From NCBI GenBank assembly GCA_024752435.1, contig CP103027.1:496001-560000 (forward strand): a stretch of 64,000 bases of DNA, given 5' to 3'. This document shows positions 1-12,202 of the stretch, in pieces. Below the pieces are notes generated by a model. The model saw only the letters and a program-made list of their open reading frames with translations, was not told the DNA's origin and searched no databases. The position numbers were made by a program, and so were the translations under genes. Origin of the DNA: Allantophomopsis cytisporea. Taxonomy: Eukaryota > Ascomycota > Leotiomycetes > Phacidiales > Phacidiaceae. Each line of letters begins with the position of its first letter. Position 1 is the stretch's first letter.

Positions 1-601
1 CTACGGCACGCCGCGGAGGACATGATCACGTGCCTGATTCATATTTTTCCAGTTACCTTACCTTGGTAAGTTGAAGTTCCCACACTTCGAGTCATAGCCT
101 TGACTTGCACGTTTTGACCTTGAATCATACCTGAACATAAGTCAAGAGAGACCGGGTGTGCTTAGACACATCCAGCAGCCGAGATTGCCGACGCGACGAT
201 ACAAACGACTTGGTGACGAACAGGGCGAGTTGATATACATCAGTATAGCTCAAAAAGTTTGGCTTGAGTAACAACGCCGTTCCGCAAACAGTGTAGTGCA
301 ACCATAGGAAGCCATGACGATGAATTGGACTTTCTCTGCGATGATCTTGATGGTAAATTTGATTTCATCGGATTTACAAACGTGCGATGATTAACTCTCG
401 CTTGATATGATTGACACTATTCACCATCCTCGGGCCCTCCCCTCCCGGGGCGTGGATTTATGCTATGCATGCTTGTCCTTAAGTCTGGCCATTCGAGATT
501 TATAATGAGGTCATAGCATATAAAATGATCAGATCGAACGCCGACATCACGAGATCCAAGTAACAACATATCCAAAGACAACATCTCCAAAACACCCCAA
601 A
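1..601. other. Intergenic, upstream of the GST gene
   Basis: I find no credible coding region here on either strand. The last few hundred bases should hold the promoter and 5-prime leader of the glutathione S-transferase gene. No clear TATA element or operator stands out. Confidence 0.5.
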
Positions 602-1357
602 ATGGCAGCCTCTAATACCAAGCCCGTGTTCCACCACCTGAACGTCCGTAACCGTCCAATTGCAAAACAATAAACACCAACTAACAATCCCCAGAACTCC
701 CAATCGCAACGCATTCTCTGGTTGCTGGAAGAACTGAACGTAGACTACGAGCTAGTCCACCATTTCCGCAACACAAAGACCAAGCGCGCGCCGCCCGATC
801 TCAGGGCCATCCACCCACTGGGCAAGATCCCGATCCTCGTGACGCCGTCCGGGCTAGCGCTAGCAGAAAGCAGCTCAATAGCAACGTACCTGCTGAACAC
901 GTACGACGAAGCAGGCACCTTCCACGAGACGGACATCCACAGCGATGCCTTCTACGTAGAGGACAGCCTGGTGTCGCTGGGCGGCGCGACTATAGGCCCG
1001 CTGGGCGTCGTGCAGTTGGTCTGCGATATCGCCGTCAAGTCATCGCCATTTCCTATCAGCTATTTGACGGGCTGGTTAACTAGCCCGATCATTAACTACT
1101 GGATTACGCCGGAGACGAGGAAGGCGTTGAAGTACTTGGAGGGCGTTCTCGATGGCCAGAAGTGGTTTGGCGGCGCGGGACCTAAGAAGGCGGATTTTAT
1201 GCTGAGTTGGAATTTTGATTTGTTTGCGCATCGAGGGTGGTTCCAGCTTGAGCCAGAGTTTCCTAATTTGGTGGCATGGAGGGAGAGATGTCTTCAGCGG
1301 GAGGCTTGGAAGAGGGGTCTTACCAAGGGCAATGGATATGATCTGACTCAATTTTAA
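602..1357 (+). CDS. Glutathione S-transferase, fungal Gtt1-like
   Basis: This is a cytosolic-type glutathione S-transferase that would conjugate glutathione to electrophiles. I read two exons, 602-643 and 695-1357, around a 51-base intron, giving 234 residues, a usual length for Gtt1-like enzymes. The first exon encodes 14 residues. The N-terminal thioredoxin-like domain carries the family pattern HPLGKIPIL followed by LAESSSIATYLL, where the Glu-Ser pair is the usual contact for the gamma-glutamyl group of glutathione. The C-terminal half is an all-helical domain. The start ATG lies at the only good in-frame position before the intron, in the context AAAATGG. The gene is convergent with the amino-acid transporter to its right. 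The family call is firm; the substrate is unknown. Confidence 0.88.
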
Positions 1358-1735
1358 TCATTAGACGCTTTGAGTAGCTTTGTGGGCTCATGTAGGCTAT
1401 GATGCGAATCACATATTGTTCAATTGCAGCTCGTATGTTTTCAGTGTCTTCATATTGACTATCTGTTGTTACATTCGCTCGTCTATCTTAACCACTACTC
1501 CCGCTTTGACAAATCCAGTCCATGAACAAAACGCCGTGCAAGTAGAACCACACCATTCCGCCCCGAAACCCGCGTTGTGACGCATTGGTAATTATAGCGC
1601 ATCAGGGTCGAGTCCATCCAACCGTTGTATATACCCCGATAAGAAGCAATAGTAGACAAAGCTCATTAATTCGATCATATATTCCTTGAACACCCATCTA
1701 ATCGTACATTATCATAGATCCACCACTCATCCCGC
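1358..1735. other. Convergent intergenic spacer
   Basis: This 378-base spacer separates the stop codons of the GST and the transporter. It should carry both 3-prime ends. The 66-codon open frame at 1380 has no recognisable similarity and I do not call it. Confidence 0.5.
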
Positions 1736-3266
1736 TCATTCCTGGTTATCGGCACAGGACCAGCTGCTGCCAGAAGTATCAATATGCATCTGGTATCCAG
1801 AGGCGTAAAGTCCGACTCCACAGATGATACAGCCTAGGAGGATCAAGACAAGGTTGATGGCACAGAGCCAGATCTTCTTCAAGCCCTGAGTGCAGCTTCC
1901 CCAGTTGAGGTAGAACCAGCAAATACCTGGAAGACCGTAGGAGAACCAAGAGGCGAACAAGGCGGAGATTATGCCAAGGAGGTCGCTGAAGTTAGGGATA
2001 CTTTCGGCAATGATCCAGGCAATAGTCCAGACACCAACGGCAAGTCCAATCCAGGTCCCAGTAGCGACCCAACCGCGGCTGTGCAAGTACTTCGTTCTAG
2101 TAAAGATACGGATGAACGCGTATTTGGCGGTAACGTGGGCGAAAATGACACCTGCAATGATAATGGTTGGCAGAGCGATACCCCATGCAACCTTTCTCAC
2201 GATATGAGAGTTGCTGCTAAGTGCTGGGCTGCTGACACCCTCACCAGCGTATCGGTAAATGACCACGGAAGCAATAACGTAAAGAAGGATGTCCAAAGTT
2301 TGTTGGAGTGCAAGGGCCTTTGGGAACTCTCTTGGGTCGCGCAACTCGCTAATAAAACTGATCCAGGCAACGTGTCCACCGTAGGCAAAGACGACATTGG
2401 AAATACTGTTGAACGCAGATGGGAAGGATGGCGAATAGGTTCCACGCATCTCAGCTGCTGCCCTTGGAGAAACACCGAGGGCGACCATAGTGATCATGAC
2501 AGCAGAAAGGATACTGGTGAATGCTGATAACTTGTTAGTAGTGTTACTAGATGAGAAATAAGTGATGACTCACAAATAATGGACAAGAACGAAATGTTCT
2601 TGAGCGTTCGTGGAACGGAGAGGATACTGAAGATAACCAGTCCAACAATACCCCAGACGATCGTACATGTAGCGTGTCCAGTGAGAACGTTCATGGCGAT
2701 GGTGAAAGTTAAAAGATGAGATGCCATACAGAACACACAGTAGATGATGTATGCAGCACCGAAGATCTCCTTTCCAATTGAGCCAAGGAGAACTCCACCG
2801 ACATCTCCATAGTTAGTGACCTGCGGATATTTCATCTTGAATTGCCAAAGGACATATCCGGAGTAGGTAGTGAAAATTCCAAGTCCAACAATTGCAATGA
2901 GTCCTCCAATCAAGCCGACCTTGGCAAGAACTGCTGGGAGAGAAAGGATACCCAATGAGATGTTTTCGGCAATCATCACCAATGCACCTTGCCACCAGGT
3001 CATGGTCTTGTCTGATTCAAATATTAGCTATATATTCGTTGCTACCGAGTCTCACAACACTTACACTGTACCTCAGCACCCTCCTCATTGCCATAAGGAT
3101 CCAGGACTTCGGCTTCCTTGATGTCTGACAGAGAATCCGGGTCCATCGTATGGGAACCATTCTCCAAAGAGATGTCGTCTGGCTTGTGGGCGACCTTGCG
3201 CTCCTCGTTGATTGTACCCTCCATCTCGAATGTTTTCGGGTCCGCACTGATTTCGCTGCTGCTCAT
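1736..3266 (-). CDS. Neutral/aromatic amino-acid transporter, MTR type (AAAP family)
   Basis: This plasma-membrane amino-acid/proton symporter belongs to the AAAP family and resembles Neurospora MTR (N amino-acid transport system). I read three exons, 3266-3065, 3011-2574 and 2523-1736, with introns of 53 and 50 bases, giving 475 residues. After an acidic N-terminal tail of about 70 residues, the protein runs through about 11 hydrophobic segments. Family landmarks are YKTMTWWQGALVMIAENISL at the first membrane segment, then GILSLPAVL, and VFAYGGHVAWISFISELRDP in the middle. The frames only join correctly at the GTAAGT and GTGAGT donors used here, which supports the model. Its upstream region faces the long spacer up to 5090. 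The family is near certain; specificity within neutral and aromatic amino acids is inferred. Confidence 0.92.
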
Positions 3267-5090
3267 TTGGCGAAATAAATATCTGGAAGAAGAAGAGGCC
3301 GTGGGACTTCAGATATCTTCAAGGACAGATATTGAGATGCAGAGAAGGCAGGGGCGGCTGATCACTCCCACAGGGTATATGACGCAGACGTGAGGAAAAA
3401 GAAGAAACAAACGGATGGTCCACGATCGATTTTCGAGGGTGCGCATGTGCGACCCTTCGATATAAATGACCAACGCATGGTGACCAAACTTTTACTTGAA
3501 AAATTCTCTTTGTGGAAGGGGAAATATCGGGAAAGAGGTTGTTAAGACGTAATGAGTTTCCAGACCTACGAATTTTAGGGCCAACTCACCAGATCGGCTG
3601 CGCTATTGTCCCATAGGGGCAAGGATGGAGAACGGTAGCAAAGCTTGAGCCGATGTCAAGATGTGGGAATCTGGGGCAGACTGTCGTAAGCAGGTAAGTC
3701 TTGTAGCTCAATGGTCTGAATTGAAGCCATCACCATTCCTCAAGATGTATGATGATGGACGAATGTGGCAGATGTATGATAGATACTGGTTCTGCTTCTG
3801 GGTAAGGTACCTTGTTCAAAGGGACGATAAAAAGCGATAAAGCCAAGCTAGGCACGCCAAAAGGCAAAGTAAGGCTACTGCCGACCCGCCAAGCCTCAGC
3901 AGCCTCAGTAGAAAGGCTGGACAAGCCCTTCTGCACCGATCTCGGCACGACGGACTTCTTTCACAACATCATGTCTTTCAGGACTTTGAGTGCAATTGGT
4001 CGCCGTTAACGCAGCTTTGTCAGCCCATTCGGAGTGAGAAAATAATCCTATCAGTGCTACATAGGCCAATGGAAAGCAGCATTGAGCCTGTACCAGCTGT
4101 GGGCGAAAGCTTGAGGATCACCAGATGTCGGAGTTGACCCTTTTGTCGTCAACCCTATCGGAGAACCATGTAGTATCCCGCAAAGAGAGGAAAAAGCCGC
4201 GAAACATTCGTTGAAACTTGCGACAAATGTGCGAGGTTCCCGGCCTTTTATGTAATGTCTATACTGTCTGATAAGAGTATTGTCGAATTCTATTATCAAT
4301 TCATCAGATTTCCCCCATGTTTTAGGAGTAAGCCGTGATAAGTGAGATAAAATCGCCATCTTTCAGGCGGCTCTGCATCTTGCCCTGAATTGGCGGACCC
4401 TTTCGAGGCCGCGACCGGCTCCTCGACGATCTAGGAGTTCGCCACAATGACAAGCGTCAGGTACTTTGACTTAGGGTTGTCCCTGACATGTTCGCGCTAC
4501 CAGCGATCGAAAGGGTAATCCATGTATTCAGACTTGTCTAGAACTCGGATGTTGAGAGTTGAGTGAGCGTTTCTTGTTGTAGCGTGTCGTATATGTAGAT
4601 TTGAGCCTCAGAATCAGCCTCAAAATGCACCTCAGAGAATTTGGTATGTCAGCGTTAGATTCGTACTTATGATTTGCTGGATCTCATGAGGGACTTTGGT
4701 CACGTGACTATTGCCCTTCCCATTAACAGATATGTGTCGATGCTATATTTGTTACAGTAGAGAGGTTTATGATATATCTTAAATAATCAAATATTTGATT
4801 CAATGCAAGATTGTACTTGGGTAATTTTATAGTCACTGTATAATTTTCCTACGAGACTCAAGCAAAGCATTTTTTTCCCTCCTTTTTTCCCCGAAAATAA
4901 AATAGCTCAAATTGAAAAAATAGTGATGTTGATATTCTTGAATTAATTTCTATCTTTCATTATCAAAATTGACGCATAAATCCAAGCAGGGCAATTTGTT
5001 ATATATAGGTATATAATGATTGCTCAAAAAACCCTACTTTCTTCTTCTAGATCTGATATGGTATTATCATCAATATATCAAATCCCCATT
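3267..5090. other. Long intergenic region
   Basis: This 1.8 kb spacer holds the promoter of the MTR-type transporter at its left end. Open frames at 3730, 3812 and 4057 are short, have no recognisable domain and no splice partner. The stretch 4740-5000 is markedly AT-rich. I see nothing else that I can support. Confidence 0.5.
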
Positions 5091-5497
5091 TCACGTGTTT
5101 CCCTCCAATCCCACGACAGTCGTCTCCGCATGACTAAATGTCCTCAACCCTGTCCTCGAAATCTTCAAGAGCGAACCACAATTCGGATCTGGACAAGCAA
5201 TAAGCCCATCTGTAGTCATCCAGTCGTTGCGATGCGTAATTCGTTGTTTTGCAGCGAGTAAGGGAAGAACGGCCGCTACACCCAGACATTAAGAATCAGA
5301 GGTGAGCGTCTGAAAAGTTACGAAATTTACGCACCAAGACTGTAGATACTGATACCCTGACCAGTTGGCAAGTGCATCATCTCACCCTGGAGCGTAAAGT
5401 GATCGCCCTCTTTGGCGCCGCAGAGGATTTTGGCGCCGGGTGGACAAACGACCTCCACGCGGAGATCGTACAGCTGGAAGGAATCGTCGGTTGCCAT
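5091..5497 (-). CDS. Small TIGR04076-like conserved protein
   Basis: This two-exon gene (5497-5335 and 5275-5091, intron 59 bases) encodes 115 residues. The frame joins at a GTGCGT donor and a TAG acceptor as Leu-Ala-Ala. The sequence reads LYDLRVEVVCPPGAKILCG, then GDHFTLQGEM, LPTGQGISIYSL, AAVLPLLAAKQR and CPDPNCGS, which is the pattern I recognise from the TIGR04076 family. That family is found in bacteria and fungi and has no settled function. Two Cys residues in CPDPNC could bind a metal, but this is only a guess. No single exon is long enough to be conspicuous, so the gene is easily missed. Base use matches its neighbours. Confidence 0.8.
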
Positions 5498-5902
5498 AAT
5501 GAGACGAAACGCGGGGGATTACGATTGGATGGTTACAGAATGTACAGACTTTGTAGAGATGTACTTAGCTTTAAAGTCAAGCCTAAGTGGAATTATTGGA
5601 GATTCAAGCGATGATGTTTTTGGTTGCCGATGGGTTCGGTGTTCTAATGTAATCGGACGTTGACGCACGAATAGAGCCGCGGCCAATTCTGGGCAACTTT
5701 GACCGTCGACACAGAACGAAATGTCATAGATTCCGACTTGTGAAATCTCACTCTACCTTATCAGCTCAATAACGCCCAATGTATGATAACCAAATTTATC
5801 AATGATTCCCGTATTACTACGAATATGTCACTGCATGATTTAAGAGAACCCCCACTGTTCGGTTAAACCCGCAGACTAGAAGAAGGCCTTGGTCGATTAT
5901 GA
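5498..5902. other. Intergenic
   Basis: This 405-base spacer should contain the promoter of the small TIGR04076-like gene. I see no coding region or repeat. Confidence 0.4.
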
Positions 5903-6131
5903 CTACGATTCAAGTTGCAGTGTCATTGAATTAGAATTTAAATTGTTCTGTTTCCATTGTTGGGCAACAATAGCCTTGGCCATCTCCAACTCTGCGCCTG
6001 CAAATAAAGTCTCCCACATATCCTTGTCCGCGAACAGATCAGTACCGAAATCTACTTGGATTTCTACGAGTCCGTCAGGCCCCACTGACTGGCCCATGTT
6101 ACTGCCGGATTGTGCGTCGGAATTCCAATAG
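5903..6131 (-). pseudogene. Possible C-terminal fragment of a fungal transcription factor
   Basis: A short frame on this strand (ATG at 6097, stop at 5903) is preceded by an in-frame stretch that begins just after a CAG at about 6129, which could be a splice acceptor. The peptide includes VEIQVDFGTDLFADKDMWET, acidic and aromatic, in the style of C-terminal ends of Zn2Cys6 regulators. I could not find the DNA-binding or middle domain between 6132 and 7117, so this is more likely a relic than a gene. The identification rests on composition only and is weak. Confidence 0.25.
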
Positions 6132-7117
6132 CCTGGTTGTCTGTATGTAAAGAAGCTTCTACTACAACTGCAGATGCTTAACAGTTATCTCTACCCAAGG
6201 TTCCCTGTAAGTCCGATCGATACCATGAATGGGTATTTGCATTAGCTGTTGTTGTCTGCGACTTCATACTTTGGTACTTCTCTACTTCATTCTTTAGAAA
6301 TCGAGCTTGCATGGCTCATCCTGTCATCTAAGATTACTGGTAGAAATACCAGCAGGCGCGTAAAAATGAGACTTCAAGAGACAGTCAAATACCAAATGAA
6401 ACGGACTATTCTCAAGAAGATTGCTGCATATGCAGTCATAATGTGTATCAAGTCTTGAACATGTAAAGTAGTTAGAGCGGGGTGAAGTCGTAAGAGATTT
6501 GTTTAAGCATTCCCTTCGCACCTGAGGAGCACAACCTAATGTACACCACATCCGGACTTTCTCGTAAACATCCCCAGTGAGATCTGTAGAGAATACACAT
6601 TTAGCAGTAGGCGTGAGGGCAGGCTATAGAAATGCACAAGGAATTTTCGGCATGGTGCAGCATGTCTTTGCTGATATGGTTAGCTGATACTTGACAAATT
6701 GTAGGCAGATACTACCGCCTGGCCTCTGTCAAACAGCGGGAGCCAAGTGTGTTCCAATACTTTGATTTCACTGCTCAGTATCTTTGACAGCAATTCAGCT
6801 TGAAAGCCTCGAAGCGCAGACTGAACTCAATATACACTTGAGTCGTACAATTAACTGACGTCCTCGTCCTAACTTTATCGGGATGCTTTCAGTAAGTCGT
6901 TACTAGAATCGCCTGAACGGTCTCAGTAGATCGAGCTCTCGAATAAATGCCTTTCTTAATACCTTCTCGGTATGTTCTTTGAGCTTCGGATGCAGAGAGG
7001 TGTGAAAGACTTTGGGGACGCCGTAAGGATAGGCGTCAATAGGAAAGGTGACACTTGTTGTACATATCCGAAAGTATGCGGTTATCTGAGTCTATCTTGT
7101 TGCAATTGTTCCTAATT
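6132..7117. other. Intergenic
   Basis: Nearly 1 kb without a supported gene. The open frames at 6249 and 6324 overlap on opposite strands and neither resembles a known domain. The right end should carry the 3-prime end of the kinase gene. Confidence 0.45.
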
Positions 7118-8125
7118 CTATATAATGATAACTTCCTTAACTTTGCGATCCTCTCCAACTATCAACCTCATCTGTCTTCCCTTCTGATTCCTTCCAAATA
7201 TCCCTTCTCTCAAAGGTTCCGAATATAACTCATACGCAGGATAGTAACCATCTATAAACTTAACAACCTCCTCATCAGTCATCCCAGCACCCTTCTCTCT
7301 TCTCAATTGCTGTTCCTGCTCAAGTCTCCATTTATATACGAACTCCGTCTTTTCAGCATCGATATGAATGAAAGCATCAAAAGCATTGTTGATCACCTCG
7401 TACTCTTTCAGTCGCTCATTAATAAATTGCAAGTCTTCCAGACGATGAGTATGAAGAGTCCTCTTGCGATCGTCCGTAGGAAGACTTGAGTCAAGCTGTT
7501 TCTGGGTGATAATCGATGGCTCCAAAGCCCGGAAACCAACACACCAGCCCTCGAAGATAATTACTTGAATCTTGGGTGATGAATCGTCATTAATGCTCTG
7601 CCACTTTGAGGCATCAACACGGTCACCGTGGCCATTGAAGGCGGATTTATCATACTGTGGAACCTTTGTTGGTCGACCATGCTGAAGTGCTGTGAAAAAC
7701 TCTTGAGCAAGCTTCATGTCATGTGTACCTAAAAATTGTCAATATCAAGCTTTACAGTATTTCTTGTTTTTCATCTCACCAGGTTCTCCGCGGTGCTGAA
7801 TTAACGGGTTATCTGGATGACTCTGTGCTAATGCTACTTGATCTTCATGACGAAGATAGAGATCATCGATACTACAAACCAGAGTTTCTAAATGCTTCTG
7901 GTTCTGTAAAGTGTCCGCTAATGCCTTAACAAGTGTGGTTTTACCGGCACCTTGTACGCCATTAAGACCAAGGAAGAATGGGGTACCTGGTTTTTGCTGT
8001 TGATGTTCACGCAAACGCGAGAGGATGAATGGTATGCAATGCGAAGATTTATCATCGACAATCTGCGGCTTAGCACTTGTATCCTGCTCGATCGTACGGC
8101 TTTCTGCTGGTTGATTTCCCTTCAT
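7118..8125 (-). CDS. P-loop kinase, D-glycerate 3-kinase / Tda10-like
   Basis: This soluble ATP-dependent kinase belongs to the glycerate kinase/phosphoribulokinase-like P-loop group, whose yeast member is Tda10. Two exons (8125-7780 and 7728-7118) flank a 51-base intron and give 318 residues. The Walker A motif GVQGAGKTTL lies near residue 56, followed by VCSIDDLYLRHEDQ, the usual substrate-side acidic segment. After the splice the text continues HRGEPGTHDMKLAQEFF, a conserved block of this family. Later landmarks are IIFEGWCVGF and the tail WRLEQEQQLR with GMTDEEVVKFIDGYYPAYELY. In plants the relative is the photorespiratory glycerate kinase; in fungi the physiological substrate is uncertain. 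The gene is divergent from the permease that follows. Confidence 0.88.
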
Positions 8126-8824
8126 ATTGGAGATGTGGACCTTCTAATTCGCAGCTAGGGTCACGGGTCTGTCATATCGAGTTGATCGGCTTATCCGACC
8201 ATTGCTGAGTCATTATTGCCGGAGTCGAGACCGTGTCGAGGCACCTTGTTGCGTCCTTATAACACAGGCCATCAAATATTTACAGATTTCTTGTGGCGTC
8301 ATGGCTCTGAGGACGCATCATTAATTTCGTTGAACAATGATATTTCACTGCTATCTCATGTACCTTGGGTAGGACGCCGAATTGTATGCGCTAGATATAT
8401 CGGTTGTATCCAATGAGGTAGGGATCTGTGATCATTGATCAACTACCTACATGAGGTAGCTAGGTAGGCTGAGTGCAAGTCGTTGTACACAGTAATTCCC
8501 TTATCAGTAGCCTGGACAGATAGCGGAGCACAGTCAATAGCATCGTTCTACATAATTGACTATTCGCTATACCCCACAATTCAGCGATTAAACCTGGTAA
8601 CCAGAGATTATTATATCTTATCGTACAGGTAGAACATCCATTCCTTATCAACGTCTATCTCCATTATTCAGCATCCTTAATTGGCATCATGACCAACAAC
8701 ACTGCTTCAGATATGCTGTGTTCAAGACATGGTCTATGTGTTTTCATTAGGATACAAACTGATCGATGACCACTTCCTTAATTCTCATCATCCAAAGGCA
8801 CGATCAATCGCCTGAGTTTCTACT
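8126..8824. other. Divergent promoter region
   Basis: This 699-base region separates the starts of the P-loop kinase and the amino-acid permease and must contain both promoters. A local direct repeat of a GAGGTAG-type unit lies near 8415-8465. No open frame here is convincing. Confidence 0.45.
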
Positions 8825-10903
8825 ATGTCTTTCAATCCATCGGGATTCGCAGATGCGAAATCACCCACATTGAAACCCGAACTCACAGCGCAACCTACTA
8901 ATGACTCTGATGTGGAGGGTTTCAGCAGTGAGAGTAACAATGTAGAACTCAAGCGAAATATGAGTGCTAGGCACATCAACATGATTGCCATTGCTGGCAT
9001 GATCGTAAGAATGAGTTTGTCTTTTTGAGAGTTCACAAAAGCTTACAAAGCTAGGGGACAGGACTGTTTCTCAGCTCTGGAAAAACAATTGCGAAAGCAG
9101 GTCCAGTGGGGGCGTTATTGGCTTACATCTTCATGGGGTTCGTGACAGCAGGTGTCAGCGTAAGTCTTGAGATGAAAGGACATGCTTCACATATGTCAGA
9201 GCTGACTTTGTCAGTATACCACTGGGGAAATCACAGCTTTCATGCCAGTGACGGGTGGATTCTTGCGCCATGCCACTGCATTCGTTGAACCTGCCTTGGG
9301 TGCTGCGACAGGCTGGAATTTCTGTATGTCAGCATCAACTATATAACTTGAATCTGCTAACAAAACATAGGGTATACTATGGCAATCTCTGTACCTGCAG
9401 AACTCAGCGCAGCAGCAACACTTGTCCAATTTTGGAACCCATCTGTCAGCCCAGCAGTATGGATCACTGTCTTCTTGGTAGTCATTGTGATCTTGAATTT
9501 CTGTGGAGTTCGTATGTACGGTGAAGTATGCTACTCTCGAGAATTTTGAGTAGAGAACTGAGGCTAACTCATAAACAACCAGTCTGAAGTGATTTTCGCC
9601 TCTTTAAAGATTGCGTTGATAGTGGCCTTGATTATAGCGGGTATTGTGATTGACCTTGGTGGCGGTCCCAAGGGCCATCGTCTCGGTTTTCAGTATTGGC
9701 GCAACCCAGGGGCCTTCAACGAGTACTTGGTTAGCGGAAACACTGGCCGTTTTCTTGCATTTTGGTCATCTTTGATCAGCGCAGCCTTTAGCTATGGTAA
9801 TATTCAAATAGTGGCTCTCTCGGGAACTGAGACACATAACCCACGAAAGATCATACCAGATGCTACGAAGAAGACTTTCTACCGAGTATTCTTTTTCTAT
9901 GTCTTGAGCATATTTGTAGTAGGACTGATTGTGTAAGTCTGGTCCTTGTCCTTAACGTCTATGCCTACTTATCCTGTAAATCTAGCCGGTATGATAACAA
10001 AGAACTGTCCCTTTCGACGGGCACCGGACAACAGTCCCCTTTCGTCATTGCGTTCCAGGCGGCTGGTATATCTGTCTTCCCATCGATAATCAACGCGATA
10101 GTCTGTACATCGGCAATCAGTAGTGGCTCTGCCTCCATCTTCAATGCCTCTCGAACCGTCTACGGCCTAAGCGCGGACGGACATGCCCCCAAAATTTTTC
10201 AAAAATGCAATAGATTTGGAACTCCTTGGTATGCTGTGGCCCTTAGCTTAGTTCCATCACCACTGGTCTATATGGTGGTTGGAACAACGTCTTCTGTCGT
10301 CTTTGGATGGTTTGTAAACATTACGACCATAGCAGGTCTCATCGGTTGGATTGTCATCGAAGTCACGTATCTAAGGTTTTACTATGCTTTGAAGAAACAA
10401 AACATTTCCCGTGAAGGTAGGCATTGAAAAGACTTCAAATCATATAAGATCACTGATTGGGCTGCAGAACTACCATACCAAAGTCCATTTCAACCTTACG
10501 TTGCATGGGTGACTCTCTTCATGGTCTGCATCATAGTATTATTCTCAGGTATATGATGAAACCTACTATCTGATTCTTTGACTAATCCATGTTGCTAGGT
10601 TTTGATGTCTTCTTTCCCAAGAACTTCACAGCGAGCGGATTCCTCACTTATTATATTAACATACCCATATTTGCTGGTACGTCATAAATTCAAAAGAAAC
10701 CAAGTAACATATTCTAACAATCACTAGCTCTTTATATTTTCTTCAAGTTGTATCTCAAATCCCAAGTTATTCCGCTTGACAATATTAACTTCGGCCCTGA
10801 GCTCGAATCAATCTACCACTGGAAAGAAACATCTATTGAGGCCGAGAAATACATGGAGAAAAATGTAGCGCAAAAGATCCTGAAGTGGTGTAATAGATTT
10901 TGA
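8825..10903 (+). CDS. Amino-acid permease, APC superfamily (YAT family)
   Basis: This plasma-membrane amino-acid/proton symporter is split into nine exons: 8825-9004, 9055-9159, 9215-9323, 9371-9525, 9583-9932, 9986-10416, 10468-10548, 10599-10676 and 10728-10903. All eight introns are about 47 to 57 bases. The spliced protein has 554 residues. After a 45-residue cytosolic tail comes the family signature at the first membrane helix, MIAIAGMI joined across intron 1 to GTGLFLSSGKTI. The next landmarks are YTTGEITAFMPVTGGF and the extracellular-loop and helix-6 region around AAFSYGNIQIVALSGTET. The block ELPYQSPFQPYVAW is typical of fungal dicarboxylic or general permeases of the Dip5/Gap1 kind. 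Every exon junction restores frame and motif, so the model is well supported. Substrate specificity cannot be told from sequence alone. Confidence 0.92.
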
Positions 10904-11162
10904 TGAATCATGAAGGATGCTCAGAGGCTTGGAATTATATAAGTCATCAGTAACTAGGATTTTGTTGATTCATAGCTATATCAAATTATGTTTCACTTCC
11001 TAGGAAGACAGTTTGTGAACACCATCACTGTCGACAGAAAACAAATACCACTACACATCCAGAGGAGCTAGAGCCTCACTGGATGAATACATCGAATTTT
11101 CTTCAATTTCAGTCATTCTTTTTTGCTTGATATTTGATATTTGATGTTGCATGTATTATGTT

Positions 11163-12202
11163 TTATGATCGCAAGCTATGTTCAAGGAATGCCCCTGATG
11201 CACCAGCAGCAACAATGGCCCAAGTCCAAGGGTTAGCAATCTCCCTTAAGCTTGGCCAAAAGCTGTTCTTCTCCAAACGCCATTGCTCCAGCTGAGCATA
11301 TTTGACCGGGTCGTCTTTCTTGTAGCGTTCCTGTTGATATTCCTCGTTTTGCTTGTCACCGCCAATAAATCTTAGGAAAGCATAGTTGGCCAATGGCCCA
11401 AGCAGTATGAGTGGGTTGAATTTGCCATTGCTATACGCCAAGAGAGGGAATGAGGCGTGAATGAGGGCATCTCCTAGATAACTGCACAATAGTCAGCGAA
11501 ACTTACTCCAGGTGTGTGTAGAGCGTATTTGTCTTACTTTGGATGCCTCACTATACTCCAAACACCGTTACGAGCAAGACCTGAACTCTTTCGCTTATGT
11601 GTCTCGACCTGCCAGTCGGCGACAGTCTCCAAAGCAAAACCAGCAGAGAAAAGTCCAACCGCTAAGCTCTGCAACTCACGAGCGTTATCCAGAGCCTTCA
11701 AAGACGATGAAGCTCTAAACGGCAAAGTAAAAGGGAGAGAAATAACGGCTTGACAGATTGCCTCGGGAATGAAGAGTCCAAAAAATGCTTTCGTCCAGAA
11801 TCCATCTTCCTGCTTCACCTCGTCATATCGCGGATCGTCCTTTCCACGCGTGATGCTCCTTGAAGCTATACGATAAAACAATCGGATACCCCATGCAGTG
11901 ACGCCAGATAATAGTACTTTTTCAGACCAGCTGAGGGAAGAAACCGCCGTCCGAAATGATGCACCGTTGTAAATTCGCACACCAACTGCAGCCCACCAGG
12001 CATTGAGAACTTGTCCTGTAGGCCAGAGCCAGTCTTTCGCTTCTACACGATTCGTTGCTCGAGCCACAGAATATGTAATTACTGCAAGACCTGAGTTCAG
12101 GCTCAAGGACTGCAGTAATGTGTTGCGTAAAAGGCCAACATCGTGCCGGTAGGAGATTCTGGATGTGTTGAAACGGAGATTGTCTATCAAAGACTTAGAC
12201 AT
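11163..12202 (-). CDS. DUF1295 membrane protein, steroid-reductase superfamily
   Basis: This predicted multi-pass membrane enzyme is related to the 3-oxo-5-alpha-steroid dehydrogenase/ICMT-like superfamily. Two exons, 12202-11538 and 11481-11163, flank a 56-base intron and give 327 residues. The diagnostic motif SIVRHP is completed across the intron as RHPNYLGDAL, the nucleotide/substrate motif of this superfamily (usually RHPNYxGE; here GD instead of GE). Upstream lie several hydrophobic segments such as LLSGVTAWGIRLFYRI, where TAWGIRL is a DUF1295 hallmark. The C-terminal region holds further hydrophobic stretches and a lysine-rich loop. The reaction is presumably reduction of a carbon-carbon double bond in a lipid or sterol-like molecule, but substrate is unknown. 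It is convergent with the amino-acid permease. Confidence 0.88.

Noticed and set aside
3690..3735. A TAGCTCAATGGT string resembling a tRNA D-arm
   Set aside because: No matching T-arm, anticodon stem or acceptor stem could be found around it.
4057..4359. 100-codon open frame on the minus strand
   Set aside because: No recognisable motif, no splice partner and no reason to prefer it over chance.
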